From positions 60,303 through 124,302 of the forward strand of contig VXCM01000318.1 of NCBI GenBank assembly GCA_014773175.1: a stretch of 64,000 nt of DNA. Direction: 5' to 3'. Each line of letters begins with the position of its first letter. The first letter of the stretch is position 1. This stretch comes from Lucifuga dentata. Lineage: Eukaryota > Chordata > Actinopteri > Ophidiiformes > Bythitidae. The translations under genes were made by a program, and so were the position numbers. This document shows positions 50,701 through 64,000 of the stretch, piece by piece. A model generated the notes under the pieces. The model had not been told where the DNA came from. It saw only the letters and a list, made by a program, of their open reading frames with translations, and ran no database searches.

Positions 50701-50943
50701 ACACCAAAACAAAACCAAAATGTAGGTTGGAAACCAGACACTTCAAGCCTAAGAATTTGCTGTGGATAACAGTAACTGGACAGAATCTAATGATGAAAGT
50801 ATAAGGCAAAATTATATTGTGATCAGAGCAGAATAAATTTGGCAAATATTAAAGTACAATGCAGCACTGTAGGTGCCAAAATGGAAGAACACTAAGATTT
50901 TCCAACATGGAAACGAGTGGAACAATAAGAGACTATTGCTTAC

Positions 50944-51053
50944 CTCTCTCTGCAGCACCAGCTCTTTGGTGAACAACATGGCTTCATCACTAAAGGGTTC
51001 CGCCACCTGCATTCCTCCTGGCATGTTCCTGGAACTGCGTGGGCATTCAATAC
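50944..51053 (-). CDS. snd1: snd1 exon B: SN4-domain exon of Tudor-SN
   Basis: Internal exon of 110 bp on the minus strand. The acceptor is TTTCTGCTTAG (AG at 51055-51054) and the donor is GTAAGC starting at 50943. It enters in phase 1, completing the Gly codon begun in exon A, and leaves in phase 0 after GAG. The translation is (G)[15 protein letters not shown], then [21 protein letters not shown]. Mammalian SND1 has IECPRGARNLPG...[19 protein letters not shown] at this point, so the match is clear. The segment is in the fourth SN-like fold. The intron that follows it is the 47-kb one holding lrrc4. Confidence 0.97.
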
Positions 51054-54000
51054 CTAAGCAGAAACAAAATCATTGAAAAGATTAATGGTTAGCAAAGTAA
51101 CAGCATAACATGAATAGTGTCCATGTTATTTCACCAGTATGAGAGACTTGAGCTTATCTTTTCTTACTGTGAAGCCATTTGTGATGTCTAAAATGATTGG
51201 ATCTCCTTGCCAAAAAGGAAGAAGAGAAAAAAAAAAAAAAAAAAAAAAAGCACCAGAAATACATTCATCTGAATATTCAGAAGTCAGTTAATATGCAGTA
51301 ACTGTAGCCACAATTGCCTGGACCCCTGGTGGTCCCAGCAGCTGATGCCACATCAAGCATCCTTTTTATCCCAATTAACAGGTCAAGGGTCAAAAATAGC
51401 TTTGCCACAATTACACAAAGGCACATTAATGGCACAGTACAGATAAGCTAACTACACTAGTGGATTACTTAATGAAAAACTTCATCGAGAGATCAATCCA
51501 TAGTGTATTAAAGGGCTTCTGTATAACCAATTTCCACTAAATGCCAGCCACAATAGAATTTGGAGCTACTTAACATACAGCACGTTGAAGCAGGTTTTCA
51601 GGTTCTTTCTTACAGAGTCTGGAAAAGGAGCGCCCAAGCTTCAGGAGGAGGAGGCTAATGAGTAAGTGGGCGCAAAGGGACTGTGAGACTATTTCTTCTC
51701 CAAATTCAATTCAGTAATGATAGGAGCATAATAGCAGGAAAGAAAAATTTAGGTATTTAAAGGTGTCACTGCCTGGGTTTTAAGGTGGTTGAAAGAATGT
51801 GTGTTATCTGAACTTTATGAATTTCAGTTCTACACAAAGTCTTCATACACATCACAAATTCTGCATGGGCTCATACCTCCACTTGATATAATTTCATGCG
51901 CCATGTGCTATGGTGTACAGTCAAACAGATGGAAAGGCGTGCCTGCAAATGCTGTTAATGAAAAACAAAAGAACAGGAGCTATACATTATTCTCTTGTTC
52001 TCTCCAAATGCTTGAATTAATTACGACAGGCACTTTACTTTTACAAATGAACACTCACGCATGTCACGCCATGCCATCACGATCCCTCTACCATTCCAAT
52101 TTATGTGATGAAACCCAGATTTTTAAACTGTGGTCAAGTTATGATGTCATTCTTTGTTTGCTTGAAGTAGTAGATAGCCTGCATACAGGAAATGTTTGAC
52201 TTGACTGCCCTTGAGGAATACTCTGGGAGATAATAGCTGTTTTTTATAATATATATAATATATTATATTACATAATATATATCAATGTAATATTTCTATC
52301 TGCTATATCACAGATATAAATATTAAATACAGTATGATTTGATGAAGAATGAAATAATGCTGCATTCCTAGCTTATTTAAAGTGTTAAGCACTCCTGTTA
52401 ACTTTGACACTACATCTCTTTCTCCTTTCCATGATACATCTACTTAATGTGGTAACCCTTTCCCTGACAAAGCCTTCTAACTCTTAAAAATCAATCAATC
52501 CAAAAACCTTTTGCTTAACACCAAAGATAAAGCCAGGAAAAACAAGTCCTTCACAAGCACACACACTCAGGTGCATCAATGTACACACACACAAACACAC
52601 ATCATCCATCTCAGCCTTCCCCAGGAGAGGAAAACTACAACAACTCCATTACTTGCTAATAGCTACTAAATAGTGCAGTGACCAGGATTACCATTTAAAT
52701 AGCCTGGTATGTCCTGATCGGAGCAAAAAAAAAATAAAATAAAATAAACAGGCTATCTGCAAGTTTCACCAAATTGAATTTATTTATTTATTTACTTTTT
52801 AAGACCTTTAGAGCTGCCATAGAAGAAAATTTAAAGCCTCCTTTTTTTTTTTTTTTTTTTTAGTAACCAAAGTACACGCAAAAAGTAATTTCGGCTGAAT
52901 GGTTTTTGTGTCGAGATTGTGAAAACAGCCCATCATCCACTGAAATAAACTGCAATTTTAAATGGATTTCATTGTCCTCCCAAATCTCCAACAGCAAGTT
53001 ACAGCCTATTTAAGTTGACTTACAATTATTATTGACAATTCAATGACCATATCAGGAAATGTCCACTGAGCATGTACTCTATAATCCAGTTTAATTACAG
53101 TGTCATAACTTCCTAACCTAATTCTAAGTATCCCTCTAAAATTTATGTTGTAAAAATGTGTGGTTATGTCTTACCCTTATATTTTAATTGATGTCTGTAA
53201 TAACAGCATGATGTGCTGTAAATATTATACGTGGCATCAGGTTCAATATTTCATGGTTATGTACGTATGTGTCCCTATTGAAATAAAGGTTAAATTTAAA
53301 AAAAAAAAAAACAATTAAAGATAAAGCTTCCTGAGGACAGGAGGAGGAGACAATGAGGGTCAAGATCAAATGAAGGTATTTATAGAAGTGGACCAGGACA
53401 GGGCTTCTATGTGGGACATTTGGGCTGCATAATTGCCACAATAAAAAGGAGAGATGAGAGATGTAGAACTAAGAAAAAAATATTTTAGAAATGAAAGGAA
53501 GGCAATGGAATTGGTAAAACAACAAAAACTACAACTGTACATTGTTAGCATGTTACCGTGACAAACATCTGGGTCAAACTACAGGATATCCAACTTATTG
53601 ATTCGGAAACAAATAGGATGTGTATTGATCACTATAGTTGTCGCACCACACATGTTAGCGAATCACACATGGGACCTTGTTGCATTGTGTTTGGCATACA
53701 TATAAGCACACAAACTGTTCTTCATGTTAGCCTGTTAGAGCATACCCACACATCACTACACCATTTGGCAAATCCATCATCATATTTGGTCTTTTACAAC
53801 ACAAATCTAAGGTTTCTCATTTAAAACGTTGTGCCTCAGGCCTTCAAGACAGAACAGAGTTAATTATGAATGTTTGTTAGAATAAATGAGCGCACAAGTG
53901 AATGAACAAAGATTAAAGATAAAACTACTGCAGACACAACATGGCTTTCCTGTCTCTCAACATCCATCTCTGCCATTTCAAAATTCTGCAAACCAGCTCC

Positions 54001-57000
54001 GAGAAGAAAGGTGAGAAAATATGGACCGTTTCATCTTATAATGCTGTGGATGTTGCTGATTCTCTGTCACCACTCTAACCCACTCCAGCAGCCTTTCCTC
54101 TGTGGAGCTCAAGCTCAGAGACAGACAGGAAGGCCCTATGGAGAAGATGTAACGTTTTAATCTGCGATCCTGGGTGAGCTGTGCACCTGATGAAATACCT
54201 CCTGCCCCCTCAACTCACACACAGACACACCTTTCCTGCTCAGACACAGACACACACACACACACACACACACACACTTCCTGCTCCTCACCCAAAAAGC
54301 AATCTGTTCCTTCTTTCAGACACTTCACCAATTCTCTCTCCTTCAATCCTGTCTTTTTGTCTCACACTTAAACATCACATTTTCCTACAAATAGAAAAGG
54401 CATGCACAGAAGATATCCTGCAATAACTTTTATCTCTTCAAATTGTGACAGAAACATGATGACTATCTCTTTTATTTAATCTTAACTCTCAACCTTTTCT
54501 TATATCACAGCTCTTATATCTCCTGCTACTTCGCTGTCTCTGCACATCAGCCCTCCCCCCCGTTTCTCTGTGCAACTTCAATGTAAATATTGTTTCTGCA
54601 GCATTTAGGGTTGAAGACTGAAGAGATGAGAACACAGAATAAGAAAAACAGAAAAATATCACTTTGCATCTGCAGTGCTGAACATTTGGAAAATAAATGT
54701 TTTTTTGATCTATAACGCTACAGCGCTATGACAGATCACAGACAACACTCTGCCATCTGTGTATAGTTAAAAGCGTTATTTAATATTTGCAGGATCAAAC
54801 GTACCAAATGAATCAACTGTTGTCTTCTAATGAGACAAAGGAGTTCTGTGGTGTTTACAGCCATCAAGATAGACAATTAGAGGCACATTTTTCAAATATA
54901 CAAGTGACACATATAAGGACGTGCTGAAATTTTTTCTGCCTTGATCCAGATCCAAATCCTTCATGCGATAATCCAATCCACAACTCATGTTTTCCTCTAA
55001 CACATGCACATTGAACACTGTGCCTAAGGTTTATCTCAACCTAAAGCTGGCCAATGTTAAACTTAGTAAAGCAAATGCATTTGAGCATGTTTTACAGCGG
55101 TGTATTAATGTAGCCTGCATTACAGCTTTCTTTTGGTGAAGTCCTTCAATATTTTATAGCATCCTATCATTTTTTGTATGATATTTGTGGAGGCAAGTGT
55201 CAGTCTGGAGATGTTGCAGTTTGGACAGGATTCTCTTCATCTTCAGCATGAACTGAATTTCAGATGCAGTTTTTAATCTAACAGCAGCATTTAGATGTGT
55301 ACTGTACTGATTTTGAATCAGAGGCAAAATGGCCCTTTTTGATATGATTATATGATTATACTATTTATCATTATGCGTATTGTTACTCAAACTGATGTCT
55401 GCTGGTCATATGATTACAACAATTTGAGTGTTATAACAGAGCACATTTGATAACACAGCAAGGATTGAAACTTAACAAACCCGTAAAAAAGAAATGCCTG
55501 TATTAGCTCTGATCCCAACTCTGTGGATTCACTCAAAACGCCTACGCCTGTATGTTGTCACTAGGGAGTTATCTGGCTTCAAGTTGGAAACTAATTGAAG
55601 GAATTTGTATGTATTTACTTCCGGCAATTCACTTCTATGTATTTACTTGTTTTCCAGTATATGTTTAACACTTTGTAAATTAATGTGTTTTCAGCTGACC
55701 CAACATATGGCAAGAATTAGATTGCATTAACCTCTCTTCCTCTACTACCACCCCAGATTAATGAGCTATTGAAGAACTAGTTCTTGTGTGAGAAATGCAG
55801 GAACATGCAAAAGCTGTGTAGAAGTATCATCTGTGTAATTTATGGAGACGTACATCATGTCACAAATTTCCATACTGATAATGTGCATATTGATTAACTT
55901 GCGACTTATATTTTTGCTCATAGAACCTGTCAGACACTTTGTGATCTCGCTGTTGGCGTGTCCGAATGGGCTCTTGCAGGATGCAATCGGCTCGCAATGA
56001 GTGTTAATGTTTATCATTTTAATATGTTAAAGCTGCTATTTAATTCCTTTTTATAGGCCGTTATCAGCAGAGACAAATAGATAAAAAGGGACGTCATTAG
56101 TGTGATTGGAGTATAGCAGGCAGTGAAGTGGGCACCTTGTTTGGTAAAAATCCTTGGATTGTTTAACTACCTCTTTCATCCTCTATCAATCCCTGCTTCT
56201 CACATCATCTCACTTCAGCTTTCTAATGTAAGGGTCGATTACCCCAGACAAGGCTTATAGGGAACATGATGTCCATTCTTCCTATAAGCACATTAGTGCC
56301 TGGGAATTTTTGACACATTGTATCCATAACATTTCATCCATAAACAAAACATAAATAAAAGGTATTCATATTAAGCTAAAGACCCATCTCCTGGATCTGC
56401 AAAATCCAAAATGCAAGGGGGTGGTCTGTTGGAAAGTTTGTGAGTTTGTGACAGGTTAGTGATATAAACGCTAGCGAGACTATGTCCTCTAATGTATTAC
56501 AGCATGCATGTTGTGCTGTTTCAAAGGACAGCAATGTAACAATCAATAAGGAATTTCATGTTTATGCACAACTAGTTTTGCACAGGAAACTAAAATAATG
56601 TGTTATTTATGGATGAATATAAACTGAAATTGTAAGGAGAGATGTGAGCTTGTTTTTCAGTGTGTATGAGGACTGTTTTCTTCCCCAAGCAGCGGTTCAC
56701 ATGGTTAAGGTGGATGTATATTGATCTCTCCATAGGCTGATGGATCTAATAGTCTATGTTCATCTGTAATGAAGGTTCAAGACTATAGTTTATTCTGTAG
56801 TCCATTTAATGATAAGACAATGATATTACCTCAAATTAATGCTGTTCCAAACCAACAGAGTTTTATGTATACATTTTTATCTTGGCTTGAGGATGTAGAG
56901 ACCAGAAGGAGGAAATCCCTACTATCCAACCCTGAGCCAGAGCCTAGCTCAGGGTGTCTCAGTGTTAACAACTCCATCTCACACACTTTCCCAGGTTTCT

Positions 57001-60000
57001 AGGAGGTACGCAAGTGTCAGTAAGCTGCTGTCACACACACAGAGGACACCAGTGCACAATACCATGTTACGCTGTCGACGGTTTCTGACTTGGTACTATC
57101 TAAAACTTTTTTGCACGCAGACATTTTCAGTGGGGGAAAAAAAAGTTACAGATTTTATGCTCCATTTCTCCACCATCTTTCCATCTTCATCTCTCACAGA
57201 CTGCACAAGTGTACCAGCATGCAGGTGTACACACAAACACAACCATATGCGTACACACACTCAGATAGTCCAAAAAAAAAAAAGAAGAAGATGAAGAAAA
57301 ATTTGACAAATGGCACCTAGCCGCACTCTGTGTGATGGCTAATGCTTCTTGCTGACACTGTAAATCTTTGTGTCTAAGCGATGGGTGTTTCATCTTTTTG
57401 ACAGACTGCTGCTCAACATACATTTCTGAGCAACTCTGAAAGCACAGTTCACCTGCTGTGGCCTCCAACTAAAACTCCATCAAAGCACCTGAAACTGGCA
57501 AACTTTTGCAGCCTTTTGCAGTTTTGACACAACTTTATACACACATAACTCACATCAATTTAACTTTTTGTCTTTCCTTTTAAACCACACCGCCCTTCTC
57601 TTTAACCCTCCTGTCATCTTTTTGCTCCACCTCACCACAGTCAATTCCCTTTCCCTTCTGTTTGAGAAACAGGATGACTCTTCTAGTCTTCATGAACCAT
57701 ACACACAGACACAACACTGCACTGGGCAGAAAGTGAAAGCAGAAGAAAGGAAAGGTGAAGTGGAGGGATAGGAAAGGCAACTTCCCCTTCAACTCATGAA
57801 GCACACCTCTGGCTCTCTTTGAAGTGGGATGTTTTCTTCCCCTCTGCTTTCTAACTGTTTTTATCCATCAAGGAATCTGTGGCTAAGGAAGATACTGAGG
57901 CTTTGAAATGCCTCAAAACACTGAGAAACCTGCTGTGTTCCATCAGTAATAGCCTTGTGATCATTTCTCCAATCTCTCCTCCAAGGAGACTCTTGAAGAA
58001 TCAAACCTGCTGGCTGACAAGATGAGGTCTGAACAATTGCTGTTGGCAAGGTACTGACACCCGACATGGAAAGAGGAGGCAGGTAAAATATTGATTCAAA
58101 AGAATAAAAGAGAGCATCATGTAGGTCAGTCAAATCGATATGGACATGTATTGATTAACTTGACATAAACTGCCACGTGAAGTATTTGGCTGGCTAATTA
58201 AAGCACAGGACAGGGGAATTCTAAAATTAACACAGAGATGAGCCTAAAAACTACAACCTTTTCAGAATCAAAACCTGACTTGATTAAAGCCAGTGATTTA
58301 ACCAGAAACCCTACTATAGCTTATGAATACAGGTTGAAGAAAACACGACTAGAAATTATGGCTCTAATGGAAACTATTCTATATTTGTCCACATTTAATA
58401 ATTGCTGATGTACAGTATTATGAAAAGGCATGTAGCATTTGTGTTTTGAAGTACAATTCTTTTCCTCCTCATATTGTTTGGCTGCAGACTGAGCCCAGCA
58501 CGTGTACTGCATATCTGTTATATAATTCTATATATTCAGTAACACTTTCTATGAAGGCTGTCATTCATGTATGACAGATGCATTAACATTTGCTTTTAAC
58601 ATGTGAAGGAATATAATTTAAGCAAGATTTTTATCATCACAATTTTAATATTTAACGAGGTCAGGTATCACAATTGCTAAAACTTGCTCTACCCCCTTTA
58701 CATGAAATGTTATGGGTGTTCAAAATATCACTGTTCTTTCTGGAATCATAATGGGAAAAAAATAAGGTTATAGCATTCCATATTACATTTATGACTCCTT
58801 CACATAGAGTAAATCAATATATATTCTGTTTAGACGTAAGTGAAAGATTTTTCTGTGATTTGTGTCAGGTATGTCCTAAATCGACCTAACTTAATGGATC
58901 ACATCATATTCATAAAACCTGACATGCAATTCTTTATCGTAACCCATCTCATTGCGCTCCATAAACATCTTAACACACACCCCTGTGACCAAATGATCCA
59001 CAAACTGGCACAGTGTTAGAATACAATCTTATCCAAACCGTGAAATAAACAAGTAACTTTTGCTGTCTATTCAGCATGCTCTATATACTTTTACTTACAC
59101 ATAGCTTTATCTGTACAGGATGAACAACACAGAATATGGTGGTAGGCTGATGTAGCTTCATAATATCAAGTATATCTGAAAACTACATTATTAAAATCTG
59201 CTCTCAGCATACAGCACCTCGTTATCGATAACAGACATGATAGTGTAAAAAGGTGAGAAGGACTTCTGTTGTTTCACACATGCAGATAAACACAAAAGGC
59301 CTGAGGCGGACACTTTATTGTGTGTATGTCATTTCAAACACAGCCCACGGTGGAGACAGGCGAATAAAACATAGACAGATAAATTTGACAGGGAAGAGAA
59401 AGTGGAGGAAGATAGGAAGCACTTGGAGATTAGAGGTAGAGAGATAATACGGAGCTGTGCCCGAGCCATTTATTTCACATATGATTTTAAGGGTCTAATG
59501 CCAGTTTGGGTGTACACATGCTCATATAAACACACACCTATAGAGAGATGCAGACACAAAGAAGCTGTTAAAGTGATACAAATGACTCTAATTGGAACAC
59601 CAGTTAAAAATATATAAACTAAGAAAGGATCATTTGCATCAATCAGGGCTAATCAAGTTTAATGTGTGTATTAAAGACAATACGCATTGTCTCATTTCCA
59701 GCAAATGATCTTTTTCAACTGGAGACGACCTTAATCAAATCCACTCAGGGCTATCAGCCCTAATGTGCTTACTGTGACTTACTAATGACCGTTGATTGAA
59801 TAAAATCATTCCAAAATGAGAGAGACTGGGTAAACAGTATTTCACACACATTTGACACCATCTTGTTGAACACGGGAAGTTATTTGGCTGAGTGTTTTTC
59901 CTAAGCTATTGCTGTTTATTAAGGGATAATGTCAACCAACTAGTATTGCAAAGTGCATACGATACTATGCAGATTGTGAACTGACGGGGGGGTCGTCAGA

Positions 60001-61185
60001 AAACAGTGGACAGAAAAATGTAACTGCAAAAACCAGAAGTTATAAACCAAGACAATGAGAAGCAAATTACCAAATGAATTACTACAATTAAGACATGCAT
60101 AATTAAACATAATTGGAATGTTTGTCAGAAATATATGGTGTTTGTCCTGCTGGAAATGGTGAATGACTGAGTGAAATAGAAATGTTTCTTTTTATTGCAA
60201 CAATACCAAGTGAGTATCATCCATTTTCGAAAGGATATGAATTCTTACCACTGCCACAATCAGGGAGCATGTGCAAATCATTTTTGGCTGCCAAAGATAT
60301 GACCTCAAAGCTTTTATTACTAACGCAAACTGTCATAACAGCTGAAGAGCTGAAATAAATGAGTGGACCTGCTATCAAATGGTCCGTATTTCATCCCATC
60401 TGCATCTTGCCCTTCACTTCATACGGTCAGTTTTTTCTCCTGGAAATGGATACAAATGCTGTAAAAAGGATGACTTAGTTTCCTATTCATCATCCGTCCT
60501 CTGTGCTTTTATTGCACATTAGGTTTGAGAGACAAGCAATATAAAAAAAAATCACGAAGGAGGGATAAACTGACTGTTGCCAAAAGGTGCAACTTTACAA
60601 TCTGTGCATTTAGACTCACCAAAAGGTTCAGAGTTTCATATTCTAACCTACTCAGACACCTTATGAGTTGAGTGGGAACACAGCGGGTTTTGTACTTTAC
60701 CCATAAAAAAAAAAAGAAAAGAAACAAAAATATCCCAGAGCTAATGTGCAGTCTTAAGAACCTCACTATACCTCCCCATGTGTGGAATCACCATTGTCCT
60801 GGACAGTGAAAGGTGGCAGGTTCCATATGAGTCTGACAGAGAGGAGGAATCTGTCAAACCTGGCAGGGAGCCAGAGTGCCAGAAAGAGGAAGGTGAGGCC
60901 AAAGGGGACACATGCTTCATGCCAACCTGTGTTGTCAAAGATGGTGGTACACCCACACACACCTTTCACACTTGCCCTCTCATAGTTGACTGCTGAGAGG
61001 GTGAATGGGCTTAACCTCTGAACTGGCAGGAGTCACAATGGTTCAATTATGTCCAGTACCTGCCTGCTGTCCACACACTTTGAATATATTATTTATTTAT
61101 CATTTAAGGTATTTCTAATGCCTGAACAGGAAAAGCATCTAATCTGGTAAGATGGCCTTAAAGGAAAAGAAAGGAAACTACCCAC
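51054..61185 (-). other. snd1: snd1 intron between exons A and B (10.1 kb)
   Basis: AT-rich intronic DNA. It contains poly-A/T runs (about 51230-51249, 52842-52861), a (CA)n tract at about 54249-54277, an AT-rich palindromic stretch at about 52247-52285, and an A-tail-like sequence after AATAAA near 53282-53311. A frame at 60778-60996 is open on both strands and slightly GC-richer than its surroundings but has no recognised homology. No tRNA or other RNA gene was recognised. Confidence 0.65.
54249..54277. repeat. (CA)n microsatellite
   Basis: About 14 CA units in snd1 intronic DNA. Confidence 0.93.
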
Positions 61186-61327
61186 CAGCAAGGAGGAATG
61201 TGATGAGGCAGGTTTCTTTGGGCATGTACAGCTTAAGGCGGGAACCGCTGAAGACGTATTCTACCACAGCTTCTGACCGGCCAGCCCTTTGGAGGAAGGG
61301 CAGGAACTGCTTGGCCTTCTGTGTCTC
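61186..61327 (-). CDS. snd1: snd1 exon A: SN4-domain exon of Tudor-SN
   Basis: Internal exon of 142 bp on the minus strand. The acceptor is CTCTATATTAG (AG at 61329-61328) and the donor is GTGGGTAG starting at 61185. It reads [20 protein letters not shown], then [20 protein letters not shown], then LITFLLA plus the first base of a Gly codon completed by exon B. This is nearly residue-for-residue what I recall of mammalian SND1 (one visible change, LYMP for LYLP) and begins the fourth SN-like domain. The preceding exon is not in the window. A short GA tract lies just upstream in the intron. Confidence 0.97.
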
Positions 61328-61366
61328 CTAATATAGAGAGAGAGGGAGGGGACGGAAGTTGGGTGA

Positions 61367-61398
<32 letters not shown>

Positions 61399-64000
61399 TG
61401 AGGTTAGATAAACACCAAAGATCTGGGGGGAAAGAAAAAAAAAGAAAAAAAATCAATAAATTGCTATAGTTTTACAATCCTTTTTAATTAATTGAAATTT
61501 GCTGATATAATTGTTAATATACAAGCCTTAAACTGTTGGACTTCCAATCTTTCTGGTAGCTGATCTATTACAGAGTATCAATAACCAAATTTGTGTTGGA
61601 TCTATTTTCAAATTAACTTCCTTTCATATTATTGGTTTAAGTACTCAAAGTTGCACAAGTCTGATAGTCGAATACAGCATCCACAAAAAACGTGTCCCCA
61701 CTCAATCTATGCAAGATACAGATAACTAATCTGACAAAGCAATCGATGGTCTTTTTTCCCAGACATCTTTAAATCTTGGTCTGGCCTAATGAAGTCCACT
61801 TTGCTTCTCTGTGGCATGACTGGAACCTCATGCAATCAAAAATAATTTCCTTCCTCTCCATCTCCATCTCTGCCTCCAAGGGTGAGTCACCAGCTTATTG
61901 GTGGAGCCGGGACAAAATTACAAGCAGAGTTAAATCATGTGTATTCAAGAGGGACTGGTGAATCAATGGCACGGGAGACTTATAAATTAAAAAAATAATA
62001 ATAATAATTTAATATGTGCGTAATCCAGACTTGAGCAGGTAGGCAAATCAGACCAGTGATTCATGGAAAATGAGTACATGTGGCAGTAGGTGCAAAGACT
62101 GGGAGGGAGGGACAGAGTTCAAAGAAGGGAAAGTCAGGACTAACATATGAGTTCTTATCATCCAGTGGAAGTCAAACACCAGGATGATACAATACCCGAA
62201 ACACAGGCCAAATCCATAATTTAGGAAAGTTTATTTTTAAATTACCTGAGGAGTAAGATTTGGATTAGGATGTAAATGGATAATTTAGATGAAAATGGAT
62301 AATTTAGACGAGCTGGTACATTCTTCCCTGTTGCAAATTCTCTGGCATTTCTGGCCTGACAGACGGAAAAGATCGAAGAGACAGAGAAGTCTCAAGCAGC
62401 AAATGTCACCAGTGGGACTAAAGCACATGATGTTGTGAGTAAAGAGTGTGTGCCTTAGTCACTAAATACACCACCCGAACTGCATTTAGTGTAGTCCAAA
62501 AAAGCCCTCTGAGTAGGACACAAGAGAACCAAACATTTTGTCACATACTCTGAAGTCTAACTTGGCTCAGAAAAAAAGGAAAAGATGCAGCAGAGGACAG
62601 CACCTCATTATATAACCTTTAGAGGAATCAGGTGAGTCAAGTGCTTTCTTCACTCTCCTCCCACCACCTCTGTTCATCTCCTACACCACACATTTACAAA
62701 CCTATCCCTGCTCTATTTGTGACTGCATCCCACTCAAAGTATATAATCCCTAACACCAAACCTTTAACACTGAGCTAAAGGATGATGACATATAGGGGAG
62801 TGTATTTTTCTGTGTATGTGGGGGTGGGTGGGTGTATGTGCATGTGTTCAGCTGTGTGTGGACACGTATCAAAGAGGTGNAAGAGAAAGGATGTGGGGGT
62901 GGGAGGTGATGTTGCTATTTTGGTCCTTTTATTACAATGCTCATTACATTAGCGTAGCCAAACAACTGGAGTGTGCGCACGTGCACGCACACATACTTCA
63001 ACACTGACTGGCAGCGTTCCTGGACTGATGAAGGGCTGCAAATCCTGCATGCATCTTAATGGAAGCTAAGACCTAAATGTTAAGTGCAGGGTACAGATTG
63101 ATGCTAATTTGGAGGCTTCATAGAACTGACATGCATATACATCACACACAGTGTGGGACACAGCACGAGCATACTGATATGTAAAGATGACCACTTTACT
63201 GGGTTACTGGGACAGCTGTTAGTATGTTAGATGCATAAAATCTCTAGTGGGAATTCAGGTGTGGGATATATTACTGTTTTAAAGTTATTACAGAAAATTA
63301 ATTATTGAGCACCCCTCTTCTTGCAACCACTACCCAGGTCATTACTTTATATAGAATGTGCCCCTTGTCAATTTAGCCAGTTAAGTTAGGTGGTATGTCA
63401 GTATAAAATGTACAACAGCCCTTGATGTCTGCACACTCAGCACATCAATTCCCTGTCATAATTTTTTTTTTTTTTTACAGGGTCTGGCAATTTATCTGTC
63501 CTGCTGACACATTAAGACATCGTGAGGTTATGTCAATGACGGTGTGGAATAGCATATACCATCTGAGAGTAGTTATGTGGCTTTATTAGCCAAATTCTAA
63601 AATCATGCTGGTGTTAAAGAGCTAAAATAACTTGGCCAAATGCCTCTGTTAGGCAATTAAATACTAGCTGGTAACACATCAAATGGTAGTCTGTCTACAG
63701 AGAATGTCCATGGCCACATTTGGTGGACCAATCTGAGCTGAAAAGGGAATGACATTGAAAAATAAGCTTGATTCATTTATCCAAATGGCTCTCTAAAGCC
63801 CACAAGTGAGAAGTATGTTGGGATGCTAATGTTTCTGAAGTTCAAATTTGGGGTCATTAACAGTGAGTGGTCGAGCTGCTTCTCAAAATGTATAACTGAT
63901 GGTTAATTGACAAGTATACCAAAATACATCAAAGAATGCAGCCTCAAGAGGGCACAAGCCAGTGTCCTCCTTGTGTCAGTCCCAAGCCCGAATAAATGCA
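61328..64000 (-). other. snd1: snd1 intron upstream of exon A
   Basis: Intronic DNA to the right edge. It includes a GA tract at about 61372-61398, a 19-bp tandem duplication (AAATGGATAATTTAGAtGA type) at about 62274-62312, a GT/TG-rich stretch with an N at 62880, and a poly-T run at 63462-63476. I did not find the preceding snd1 exon. Confidence 0.65.

Larger units (their letters stand above)
42523..50943 (-). other. snd1: snd1 long intron, right part up to exon B
   Basis: Intronic DNA with GAAA tracts at about 43798-43838 and 47742-47786, GT tracts at about 45332-45341 and 45896-45980, an (AAAGT)n run at about 46300-46324, an imperfect tandem repeat of GTGAATGGATGAG at about 44769-44854, and Ns at 45934, 47238, 47887 and 49545. 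No additional snd1 exon is expected here, because exon B and exon C are continuous in the protein, and none was seen. Confidence 0.65.

Noticed and set aside
1..64000. CRISPR arrays, operons, prophage or other prokaryotic systems
   Set aside because: The spliced snd1 exons and vertebrate repeats show nuclear vertebrate DNA. No regular spacer-repeat array exists apart from microsatellites.
1..64000. tRNA, snoRNA or microRNA genes
   Set aside because: No cloverleaf, C/D or H/ACA box pattern, or known microRNA seed context was recognised by reading. The twin hairpins at 42430-42522 have stems too short for a standard microRNA precursor.

Overview
This is a window of vertebrate nuclear DNA, almost certainly from a ray-finned (teleost) fish. 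It has long AT-rich introns, many GA, GT and GAAA microsatellites, fish-type hAT and Tc1 transposon remnants, and the vertebrate arrangement in which LRRC4 lies inside an intron of SND1. It is not bacterial. Most open frames outside the two genes are chance frames in intronic DNA.

snd1 (Tudor-SN / p100 co-activator) runs on the minus strand across the whole window. Only three of its exons are present: 61186-61327, 50944-51053 and 3677-3865. They are consecutive, their phases fit, and together they encode about 120 residues of the fourth staphylococcal-nuclease-like domain. The introns are about 10.1 kb (51054-61185) and about 47.1 kb (3866-50943). Flanking intron fills both ends of the window.

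The 47-kb intron hosts lrrc4 (netrin-G ligand 2, a postsynaptic adhesion protein) on the plus strand. Its layout is a GA-rich leader, a likely 5'-UTR intron at 27203-27590, the coding region at 27620-30609, and a short 3'-UTR ending near 31160. As written, the coding region is broken twice. Each break is an exact 63-66 bp duplication around a single N, which is an assembly join and not biology. Discounting both joins gives one 952-residue frame. The ectodomain, membrane segment and C-terminal PDZ ligand match mammalian LRRC4 closely. The cytoplasmic tail carries about 265 extra residues of DYSPFK-type repeat, including seven near-perfect 17-residue units. This is the most unusual protein feature in the window.

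The rest of the intronic DNA holds a 986-bp internally degraded hAT element with a BED-finger transposase fossil and a perfect 8-bp target duplication, and a 223-bp hAT-type MITE with its own 8-bp duplication, inserted into an L2-like LINE 3' end. It also holds a lone Tc1-like terminus, two back-to-back perfect hairpins near 42.4-42.5 kb, an interlocked inverted repeat near 35 kb, and many simple repeats. No tRNA, rRNA, CRISPR array or further protein gene could be supported.
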